Assembly (NCBI GenBank): GCA_024228935.1
Contig: JAAESX010000131.1
Location: forward strand, 62,001 to 126,000
Length of the DNA stretch: 64,000 nucleotides
DNA from: Pseudomonadota bacterium
GTDB taxonomy: Bacteria > Myxococcota_A > UBA796 > CAJQPC01
Reading direction: 5' to 3'
In this document: positions 24,295 to 31,801 of the stretch, in pieces
How positions within the stretch are numbered: the first letter of the stretch is position 1
How the letters are laid out: each line of letters opens with the position of its first letter
The notes under the pieces: generated by a model
Seen by the model: the letters and a program-made list of their open reading frames with translations, nothing else
What the model was told of the DNA's origin: nothing
Databases searched by the model: none
Program-made: the position numbers and the translations under genes

Positions 24295-25465
24295 TCTCGT
24301 CCGCGTTCGCAACACGAAGGACGGCCTGAAGCCCGGCTTCGTGAAGCACGACGACCGCATCCTGGGCCGCGCGACCGAGCTGCTGGACCTGTACCTGCGT
24401 GGGGTCGACCAGGGCCTCACGCGCCAGGAGCTGGCGGCCGAGGTCGGCGAGCTCGTCGGTGATGCGACGGACCACAAGATCTGGCGTGGGATGGCCAAGC
24501 TCCTCGGCGACAAGTCGGAGTTCGTGACCGACGCCCCCATGCCCCCGGGTGAGCTTCGCGAGCGGCTGTTCACGCTCTGCGGCAAGGCCCCCTCGCGGGC
24601 CCACGCCGCCGAGGTCTACGCGCAGGTCGCCCAGGAGCTGGACTCGACCCCCGAGGACCTGCGCCGGCTGCTGTTCGCGGACCGGAAGGAGGAGCAGCAG
24701 ATCGCCAAGGTCGGTGTGCCCGACGCGCCGTGGCTCGTCCATCGCTACAACGTGTCGCTCGTGCAGTCGTGCCTGATCAAGGCCACGCAGGTCACGGTCC
24801 GCGTCCAGAAGCCGACGCCGGCTCGACTGCGGCAGCTGTTCCGGCACGTGCGGTTCCACCAGCTGATGTACCGGGTGCGACCGATCGACGATGGCGTGGA
24901 GCTCGTGCTCGACGGGCCCGCGTCGCTCCTCCGCCTGAACACCCGCTACGGCATGGCCCTGGCGAACTGGTTCCCGGCGCTGCTGCTCCAGAAGCACTGG
25001 ACGCTCGAGGCCGAGGTGCGCTGGACCAAGCGCCGGCTGCGGAAGTCGCTGGCGTTGGACTCCAGCCTGGGCCTGACGTCCCACTACAAGGATCGCGGCG
25101 CCTGGCGCTCCAAGACCGAGGAGTGGTTCGTCGAGCGCTTCGAGGCCCTCGACACCGACTGGGAGATCGCCGCTCCCGCCGTGCTCGACCTCGGCGGCGA
25201 GGGCGTCATCTGTCCAAGCTTCACGTTCAAGAACGGACACCGCGTGGCCCACCTCGAGGTCGTCGGCTTCTGGCGGAAGGACTGGCTGGCGCGGCGGCTC
25301 AAGCTGATCGAGGCGCACGGGCCCGGGAACTTGATCCTGGCCGTGAGCACGAAGATGGAGGGGGCCAAGCAGGGCCTCGGGAAGTTCGGAGGCCGTGTGG
25401 TGACCTTCAAGTCGGTCGTCCCGGCCAAGGACGTCGTCGCCCAGCTGGATGCCATCGGCGTCTGA
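24281..25465 (+). CDS. DUF790 (Bax1-like) nuclease partner of XPB
   Basis: 394 residues spanning the whole DUF790 family: an N-terminal domain with MLTGDLVRVR and KPGFVK, a middle region with VHRYNVSLVQSCL and a C-terminal restriction-endonuclease-like domain with LDLGGEGVICPSF, then GHRVAHLEVVGFW and NLILAVSTKM, where Asp/Glu residues fit a PD-(D/E)XK-type site. In archaea Bax1 binds XPB and cuts DNA bubbles; transfer of that role to this bacterial pair is inference from family and gene overlap. Confidence 0.85.
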   Translation: MLTGDLVRVRNTKDGLKPGFVKHDDRILGRATELLDLYLRGVDQGLTRQELAAEVGELVGDATDHKIWRGMAKLLGDKSEFVTDAPMPPGELRERLFTLCGKAPSRAHAAEVYAQVAQELDSTPEDLRRLLFADRKEEQQIAKVGVPDAPWLVHRYNVSLVQSCLIKATQVTVRVQKPTPARLRQLFRHVRFHQLMYRVRPIDDGVELVLDGPASLLRLNTRYGMALANWFPALLLQKHWTLEAEVRWTKRRLRKSLALDSSLGLTSHYKDRGAWRSKTEEWFVERFEALDTDWEIAAPAVLDLGGEGVICPSFTFKNGHRVAHLEVVGFWRKDWLARRLKLIEAHGPGNLILAVSTKMEGAKQGLGKFGGRVVTFKSVVPAKDVVAQLDAIGV

Positions 25466-25545
25466 CGGTCTGATTCCGGTCAAGAGTATCGGAGTATTTG
25501 GAGAATTCGTGGAGATGCCCACGGCTTGGGGTATGTCTTGAGACC

Positions 25546-26913
25546 GTGCTCTTCGCCCTCCTCGCCTGCGCCCCTCCGACCTCGACGGCGGACGTGGGTG
25601 GGCTTGAGGAGCCCGCTGGCTGGTCTGCCGTGCCCGACCTCATGCTGACCGAGAATCCGGCGTCGGTGCTGGCGCCGTTCGCCACGCTGGACGACGACCG
25701 GCCCTGGTCCTTGGAGTTCGAGGCGACCGACGTGTCGCTGCGCCGCACGGACTCCTCGTCGGGCGACCGCGCGCTGCTGGGGCTGCGTGCGGACACGACC
25801 TACCGCGTGCGGGGTCACGTCGAGACCGACGATGGCCTGGCGCAGACCGCGTGGACCGAGTGGACCACCGGCTCGCTCCCGTTCGAGTCACCGGCACACG
25901 AGATCGTGGTCCCCCTGGTGGGTCCTGATGACGGCGTGGCCGTTGTCTTCGGCCTGACGCGTGGAGCCAACCAGCCGAACCTCGACGGCGTCCCGTACCT
26001 GTTCGCCGTGGATCGGAAGGGCGAGGTCGTCTGGTACCTGAATGCGCCTGCCGGGCCGGCCGAGGAGCACTTCGGGCGCTTCATCGGCGACGAGGTCTGG
26101 ATCGTCGATGGGTCCGAGCTGACCCGGTACGGACTTGCCGGTGACCATCTGGGCACGCTGCTGTCGCCCGACGTCGTGCACCACGACTTCGAGCCGCTCG
26201 AGGACGGCAACGTGCTGGTCCTGTCGCGCGAGGTCCAGGTCCATGACGTCGAGGGCTTTGGTGAGCAGGTCGAGGTCGTGGGAGACGTCATCCTCGAGCT
26301 CGATGACAACGGCGACATCGTCTGGAGCTGGTCGGCGTTCGACCACATGGACGTCCAGCACAACCCCACCGCGTTCACGGGGCGGAACTGGGACATGTTC
26401 GGCTTCGTCGACTGGACCCACGCGAACTCGCTGACGCGGAACGACGACGGCGACGTGCTCATCTCGATGCGGCATCAGTCTGCGGTCCTGCTCATCGACC
26501 GGGAGACCGGCGAGATCCTGCGCGAGTTCGGCGACGGTAGCGTTCGGGACGGTCCGGCGTTCTGGGGCCAGCACGCGGCCGAGATGACCGGCGACCAGCT
26601 CACGCTCTATGACAACTTCGGCGAGGACGAGTCCCGGGCCGTTCGCTACGACGTGCGCGACGACGGGCTGTACGAGTCCGTGAGCCACACCACGGGTGGC
26701 GTCTACGAGACCCACGGGAGCGTCCGGACGGTCGGCGCCGACCTGCTGATCGGCTCGGGCGGGGCACGCCGCTCGGACCTGTACCCTGAGGTTCGAGTGA
26801 CCCAGGTCGCGGACGATGGGACGACGGTGTGGGAGCTGGTGGGCTTCGTCGACGCCGTGAACGACCGGGCCGATCCGATCCAGTTCGCGGTGCCCGTCGA
26901 TCAGTCCATGTAG
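25546..26913 (+). CDS. Arylsulfotransferase (ASST)-family lipoprotein
   Basis: 455 residues from GTG 25546, which gives the short signal VLFALLAC (Cys8). A TTG at 25498 would add 16 residues. The six-bladed propeller of the PF05935 family is recognisable: VVHHDFEPLEDGNVLVLSRE carries a conserved His, and DWTHANSLTRNDDGDVLISM with TGEILREFGD follows. ASST enzymes move sulfate between phenolic compounds without PAPS via a sulfo-His; whether this member is active is unknown. A second paralogue lies at 40955. It overlaps the convergent sulfatase gene by 13 bases. Confidence 0.8.
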   Translation: MLFALLACAPPTSTADVGGLEEPAGWSAVPDLMLTENPASVLAPFATLDDDRPWSLEFEATDVSLRRTDSSSGDRALLGLRADTTYRVRGHVETDDGLAQTAWTEWTTGSLPFESPAHEIVVPLVGPDDGVAVVFGLTRGANQPNLDGVPYLFAVDRKGEVVWYLNAPAGPAEEHFGRFIGDEVWIVDGSELTRYGLAGDHLGTLLSPDVVHHDFEPLEDGNVLVLSREVQVHDVEGFGEQVEVVGDVILELDDNGDIVWSWSAFDHMDVQHNPTAFTGRNWDMFGFVDWTHANSLTRNDDGDVLISMRHQSAVLLIDRETGEILREFGDGSVRDGPAFWGQHAAEMTGDQLTLYDNFGEDESRAVRYDVRDDGLYESVSHTTGGVYETHGSVRTVGADLLIGSGGARRSDLYPEVRVTQVADDGTTVWELVGFVDAVNDRADPIQFAVPVDQSM

Positions 26914-28205
26914 CCAGCGGCTCGCAGCGCCTCGGCCAGGTCCGGGTCCAGCTCGCCGGTGGCCACGCCCGAGGCGCGCACGCGCAGGACGTACTCCTCG
27001 AGCGTCTCACTCGGCTCGCCGTCGAAACCGTCGTCGGCGTCCCACAGCACTCGGCCGTCGTCGGTCCACTCCCCAGCGGTCGTCTTGCCGAACGCGCCGC
27101 TGCGCTCGAAGCGTGCGGTGTGCGGGAGGGCCGCTGACAGGGCCGGCGCCGTGGTCACGCTCCCCTCGAGCACCAGGTCGTGCACGATGCGCGCCGAGAC
27201 GGGGTCCTCGGGCAGCTCCACGGGAGGGGAGACCAGGACCGGCACGCCTGTGTTCTCCTCGTAGACGTAGTGGCCGTGGTCGATCAGGTCGTGCTCGCCC
27301 AGAAACTCCCCGTGGTCGCTGGTCACCACCAGGCGTGTGTCCTCGGTCCACCAGCCGTACTCGCGGACCACGTCCAGGACCTGGCCGAGCGTCTCGTCCG
27401 AGCGGTACACGCCGTAGTCGTAGACGTCGGTCAGGTGCGCCAGGAAGGCCGTCTTTTCGTCGCCGGCCAGAGCTCCGGAGAAGAAGTCCGCCCAGAACGT
27501 GTTGCCCGACCAGGACAGGGCGTCGCGGGCTGGCACCCAGTCCAGGCCTGACGGCACCTCCCACCAGGGCATGTGGGCGTCCGCGATGTTCACGAACAGG
27601 AACAGCGGCTGGTCGTCGACGGTGTCGTACCTCAGGGCGTCGCGGACGGCCTCGACCTGCTGTGCGCCGAACTGCTCGCCGAACAGCTCGGGATGGCGGA
27701 CCGCGTCGAAGCCCCGGGTCAGCCCACTGTCCGGACTCACCACCGGGTTGCCGCTGACCGACAGCGTCTGGTAGCCCCGCTCGCCGAACCGCTCGGCGAG
27801 CGTGGGGAGCGTCGGCCCCAGAGGTCGAACGGTCTCGGCGGTCGCCAGGCCCATCTCATCGCCGCCGACGACCGAGTGTGCGCCATGGTCGGGCAGGTCC
27901 CGGTTCGAGAAGAAGCTCGCGTGCGAGGGAAGGGTCCAGCTGCCCGGGGCGATGGCCGAGCAGGTCAGGGCGGCCTCGGTGGCCAGGCTCTCGAGGACCG
28001 GCGACGTCGGGCGCTCGTAGCCGCAGGCCGACAGATGGTCGGCGCGAACCGTGTCCAGCACGACGAGAATCCGGGTGCCGTTCGGGGCGGCGTCGACCGC
28101 GTACAACGGCCTGAGAGGGTCGACGACGTCGCGCTGCCACAGCAGGACGACGATCCCGACAGCGATTCCCGCGACGAGCAGAAGGCGGACGAGCGAGCGG
28201 GACAC
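26901..28205 (-). CDS. Membrane-anchored sulfatase / alkaline phosphatase superfamily enzyme
   Basis: 434 residues from GTG 28205, chosen because the longer frame would run through the divergent lipoprotein gene at 28230. An N-terminal anchor helix (SLVRLLLVAGIAVGIVVLLW) faces the catalytic domain outward. Metal and nucleophile sites follow the sulfatase pattern: VVLDTVRADHLS, then GSWTLPSHASFFSN, FVNIADAHMPWW and VTSDHGEFLGEH. The usual Cys/Ser-X-P-X-R formylglycine signature is not present in canonical form, so sulfate ester hydrolysis is not assured; phospho-transfer is an alternative. Confidence 0.8.
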   Translation of the reverse strand: MSRSLVRLLLVAGIAVGIVVLLWQRDVVDPLRPLYAVDAAPNGTRILVVLDTVRADHLSACGYERPTSPVLESLATEAALTCSAIAPGSWTLPSHASFFSNRDLPDHGAHSVVGGDEMGLATAETVRPLGPTLPTLAERFGERGYQTLSVSGNPVVSPDSGLTRGFDAVRHPELFGEQFGAQQVEAVRDALRYDTVDDQPLFLFVNIADAHMPWWEVPSGLDWVPARDALSWSGNTFWADFFSGALAGDEKTAFLAHLTDVYDYGVYRSDETLGQVLDVVREYGWWTEDTRLVVTSDHGEFLGEHDLIDHGHYVYEENTGVPVLVSPPVELPEDPVSARIVHDLVLEGSVTTAPALSAALPHTARFERSGAFGKTTAGEWTDDGRVLWDADDGFDGEPSETLEEYVLRVRASGVATGELDPDLAEALRAAGYMD

Positions 28206-28229
28206 GTGGCCAAAGTGTAGCGTTCCGTC

Positions 28230-28697
28230 ATGGTCTGGCTGCTTCTGGGGTGCGCGATGAAGCGCACGTGGGACTTCGAGGCGGGCCCGACGTCCGTCGC
28301 TCCGCTGACCGTCGAGGTCGTGGACGCGCGCATCCAGCAGAAGGACGCGAAGCTCCAGTTCGCGCTTCGGAACGACTCGACGACCTCGAAGACCGTTGCG
28401 CTGGACTCGGGACGGCTCGGCCTCCCAGACGGCGCGGAGTGGGTAGCGGTGCTGGCCGACGGCGAGGGGCTGGACCACCCGTTCCTGGTCTTCGGCAAGC
28501 AGCGGGCGGGGGAGTCGGTCGTCATCGATCCCGGCGAGGCGGCCATCATCGACGTCCGCTCGCACCAGTACGGCCGGGATCTGAGGCGCCAGGAGCACCT
28601 GAACGTGGCGCTGGAGGTCCGCGTGGACGGGCTGCCGGTGCATCTCCCGCTGCGCCTGACGCCGCCTGCGAACGCGCCGCTCGGGGAGCACATCTGA
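28230..28697 (+). CDS. Lipoprotein of unknown function
   Basis: 155 residues, signal MVWLLLGC with Cys8. This start is forced: the frame reads TAG-CGT-TCC-GTC-ATG just upstream. The mature part looks like an immunoglobulin-like beta-sandwich (KLQFALRNDSTTSKTVALD, VVIDPGEAAIIDVRS), similar in feel to DUF-type lipoproteins that stabilise envelope machines, but I recognise no family. Stop and the ATG of the next gene overlap (TGATG), so both are coupled. Confidence 0.65.
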   Translation: MVWLLLGCAMKRTWDFEAGPTSVAPLTVEVVDARIQQKDAKLQFALRNDSTTSKTVALDSGRLGLPDGAEWVAVLADGEGLDHPFLVFGKQRAGESVVIDPGEAAIIDVRSHQYGRDLRRQEHLNVALEVRVDGLPVHLPLRLTPPANAPLGEHI

Positions 28698-29497
28698 TGC
28701 TGCTGTTGACGCTGGGCTGCGCGATCAACCTCGCCGAGATGCGGGGTGCCCGCGTGCTTCGGGGTGGAGAGATCGAGGTCTCCGAGATCAACTCGGTGGT
28801 CATCCCCAGCGCAGCGGTGCGCGAGGCCATCGACCCGGCGAAGGAGCTCGTCGGCCAGATCGACGAGAGCGACCAGCTGACGGCCGAGGAGCGTGAGGTC
28901 CTGGTCGGGGGCATGGCCGCCGTCGCGCTGTCGGGGCCGGGCTACGGCACGTTCATCGACGGGAACATCGGCCTGGGACGCGGCTTCGAGGCGAACGCAC
29001 GCGTCGGAAACGGCAGCTACACCCTGGGCATGCGCAAGCGCATCCCGCTGTATCGAGCGGGAGCCCCCGGCCCCTGGCACATGGCGGTCGGCGTTCGCGG
29101 AGGCCTGGCCACGGGTGGGGCCTGGCTGGGGATCTTCAACTGGGCCAACAAGGCCATCCGCGTGAGCGAGCTGCGCCGCTACGACCTCGCCGGGACGCTG
29201 ACCGTCGGTCGGGAGTTCGCGGAGTGGGGCCGGGTCTGGTGGGGCCCCAAGGTCCAGGTCTCGCCCTACAGCTGGGAGCTCGACGGCACGCTCGTCGGGC
29301 TCGGCGCGGAGACGTCGACCGGTCGCTTGCTGTACGCGGGTGGCTTCGCCGGCGGGTCCGTCGGGTATCGCTGGATCCACCTCGCTGGGGAGCTGACGGT
29401 CGTGCACACGCGCGGTTCGCTCGAGGCCTTCGGCGAGGAGCACAGTCAACAGGGCTGGATCGTCGCGCCGCACTGGGGAGTCCAGGTCACCTTCTGA
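28697..29497 (+). CDS. Lipoprotein / outer-membrane barrel-like protein
   Basis: 266 residues with signal MLLLTLGC (Cys8). After a helical stretch (AIDPAKELVGQIDESDQLTA) the C-terminal 180 residues alternate small and aromatic/hydrophobic residues in strand-like blocks (GFEANARVGNGSYTLGM, AVGVRGGLATGG, TGRLLYAGGFAGGSVGYRW) and end in HWGVQVTF. A terminal Phe is typical of outer-membrane beta-barrels. Having both a lipid anchor and a barrel would be unusual. No named family recognised. Confidence 0.6.
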   Translation: MLLLTLGCAINLAEMRGARVLRGGEIEVSEINSVVIPSAAVREAIDPAKELVGQIDESDQLTAEEREVLVGGMAAVALSGPGYGTFIDGNIGLGRGFEANARVGNGSYTLGMRKRIPLYRAGAPGPWHMAVGVRGGLATGGAWLGIFNWANKAIRVSELRRYDLAGTLTVGREFAEWGRVWWGPKVQVSPYSWELDGTLVGLGAETSTGRLLYAGGFAGGSVGYRWIHLAGELTVVHTRGSLEAFGEEHSQQGWIVAPHWGVQVTF

Positions 29498-29521
29498 CGG
29501 CGCCTCTGACATGCTCTGGGC

Positions 29522-31801
29522 ATGCATCTTGGACGAACCGCCGAAGGCGACCTGACGATCCGACCGAAGGACCTCCGCACGCACGCCGTCATCGTCGGAA
29601 TGACGGGCAGCGGCAAGACCGGTCTGGGTCTCGTATTGCTCGAAGAACTCGTGGCTGCAGGCGTGCCCGTCATCGCCATCGACCCGAAGGGCGACCTGGG
29701 GAACCTGGGGCTCCTCTTCCCCGATCTGGCGGCCGAGGACTTCGCGCCGTGGGCCGACGGCCAGGACCCGGCGGTGCTCGCCGCCCGCTGGAGCAAGGGC
29801 CTCGGACCGGACGGATCGGCTCGTGTACGCGCCCTGAAAGGTCGACTGGACCTGCGCCTGTACACCCCGGGCAGCGAGGCGGCCGAGCCCGTCGACCTGT
29901 TGGGCGCCCTGGCGCGCCCGAGCGCCGCCCAGCTGGCGGACGGCGAGGCGCTGCGCGGTCTGGTCTCGGACACGGTCAGCGGTCTACTGAGCCTCGTCGG
30001 GAAGTCCTCTGACCCCGTGCGGGACCCAGCCCACATCGTGCTCTCGACGCTGATCGAGGGGACCTGGAGCCGGGGCGAGGACCTGGACCTCGAGGGGCTG
30101 ATCACCGGCCTCGTCGACCCGCCCTTCGAGAAGGTGGGGGTGTTCCCGACCGATCGGTTCTTCCCGCCGGACGACCGGATGAAGCTCGCGATGGCGTTCA
30201 ACGGCGTCATCGCGGCGCCCAGCTTCGCGGCGTGGACGCGGGGTGCCGTTCTCGACATCGATGAGATGCTGACTCCGGCACCCGGCTCGACGCCAGTCCA
30301 TGTGTTCTCGACAGCGCATCTGTCCGAGGGCGAGCGGCACTTCTTCACGTCGCTGTTGCTGGGCCGGGTCCTGGCGTGGTCCCGGACGCAGCCGGGGACC
30401 GAGAGGCTGCGTGCCGTCGTCTTCCTCGACGAGGCGGCCGGCTACCTGCCACCGCATCCGGCGAACCCGCCGACGAAGGGCCCGATCCTGACGCTGATGA
30501 AGCAGGCTCGCGCGGTCGGGCTGGGGGTCGTCCTGTCCACCCAGAACCCTGTCGATCTGGACTACAAGGCGCTGTCCAACTCGGGTCTCTGGGCCATCGG
30601 CCGGCTGCGGACCGAGCAGGACCGGAAGCGGCTGGTCAAGGGGCTCCCCGACCCCACGGTCGAGGACACCATCCAGGCCCTCGACAAGCGGCAGTTCCTG
30701 TTGGCGAGGGCGAAGGGTGGCCACGATGTGTTCCACACACGCTTCGCGCACTGCTACCTGCGGGGCCCGCTCACGCGACATGAGCTCTCGGCCCTCCACA
30801 TCCCCATCGAGCGCGAGCCGCCCGCGGTGAAGCCCGAGACCCCTGCCGCCCAGGCGCTTCCGGACGACGCGCCTCCCATCGAGTGCGAGCAGCGCACGCT
30901 GGATCCGCGGGTGGTGTTCTCGGCCCGCCTGGCCGAGGCGTTCGGCCCGTATGCCGAGCCCGCGCGTGAGGATGGGCGGCTGGTCCTGCGGTCCGCCATC
31001 CATGCGGAGCTCGCGCTCACCTTCGAGCAGGCCCGGCACGGGTTCCGGCTCGAGCAGCACGAGCATCGGGTCGTCTTTCCATTGGGGGACGAGCTGACCA
31101 CCGAGGCCATCCGGCCGCGCCTCGAGCCCACCGACTTCATGGCTGAGCCTCCCGACAACGCGCTGTTCGCGCAGGTGCCCGGCTGGCTCGACGAGGCGCG
31201 CGAGTGGAAGTCCGCCAAGGCCGCACTCGTCGACGCGGTGTACCGCTCGGAGACCGCGGGCATGTTCGTCCACAAGACGCTGCGGCTCTATGGCCGGACC
31301 GAAGAGAGCCGAGAGGAGTTCACGCGTCGCTGCCGGGCCGCCCTCGACGACCGCATCGACGTGAAGGTCGAGAAGCTGAAGGACCGGGCCGAGTCCAAGG
31401 CCGCCACGCTCGACAAGCGGGTCCGCGACCGCGAGCGCCGCCTCGAGGAGCAGCGCGGCGCGCTCAGCTCACGGCAGACCGAGGAGTGGGTGAACGTCGG
31501 AGAGACGGTGCTGTCGATGTTCACCGGGCGCCGGAAGGCCATGTCCACGGTGGCGACCAAGCGCTCGCGCACGACCGCAGCGAAGCAGCGCATCGAGAAG
31601 ACGGCCCGCGAGATCACCGACCTGCAGGTGCAGATCGACGACCTGATGCGGGAGCTCTCCGAGGAGATCGAGGACATCACGCGCGACGAGATTGCGCTCC
31701 TCGACGACATCGAAGAGAGGCCCGTTCGCCTGCGCAAGAAGGACATCCAGGTCCTGAGGATGGAGCTCCTCTGGATCCCCACGACGAGGAGGATCGGATG
31801 A
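29522..31801 (+). CDS. HerA/DUF87-like ATPase
   Basis: 759 residues. Walker A GMTGSGKTGLG near residue 27, an IDPKGDLGNLGLLFP segment, a Walker B-like VVFLDEAAGYLPP near 305, and a conserved STQNPVDLDYKALSN sensor are typical of HerA-type hexameric translocases (helicase HerA-like / DUF853-DUF87 group). The C-terminal 200 residues are charged and probably coiled coil (ERRLEEQRGALSSRQTEEW; KTAREITDLQVQIDDLMREL). Canonical HerA works with the NurA nuclease in end resection; no NurA gene is in the window. The stop overlaps the next ATG (ATGA). Confidence 0.82.
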   Translation: MHLGRTAEGDLTIRPKDLRTHAVIVGMTGSGKTGLGLVLLEELVAAGVPVIAIDPKGDLGNLGLLFPDLAAEDFAPWADGQDPAVLAARWSKGLGPDGSARVRALKGRLDLRLYTPGSEAAEPVDLLGALARPSAAQLADGEALRGLVSDTVSGLLSLVGKSSDPVRDPAHIVLSTLIEGTWSRGEDLDLEGLITGLVDPPFEKVGVFPTDRFFPPDDRMKLAMAFNGVIAAPSFAAWTRGAVLDIDEMLTPAPGSTPVHVFSTAHLSEGERHFFTSLLLGRVLAWSRTQPGTERLRAVVFLDEAAGYLPPHPANPPTKGPILTLMKQARAVGLGVVLSTQNPVDLDYKALSNSGLWAIGRLRTEQDRKRLVKGLPDPTVEDTIQALDKRQFLLARAKGGHDVFHTRFAHCYLRGPLTRHELSALHIPIEREPPAVKPETPAAQALPDDAPPIECEQRTLDPRVVFSARLAEAFGPYAEPAREDGRLVLRSAIHAELALTFEQARHGFRLEQHEHRVVFPLGDELTTEAIRPRLEPTDFMAEPPDNALFAQVPGWLDEAREWKSAKAALVDAVYRSETAGMFVHKTLRLYGRTEESREEFTRRCRAALDDRIDVKVEKLKDRAESKAATLDKRVRDRERRLEEQRGALSSRQTEEWVNVGETVLSMFTGRRKAMSTVATKRSRTTAAKQRIEKTAREITDLQVQIDDLMRELSEEIEDITRDEIALLDDIEERPVRLRKKDIQVLRMELLWIPTTRRIG

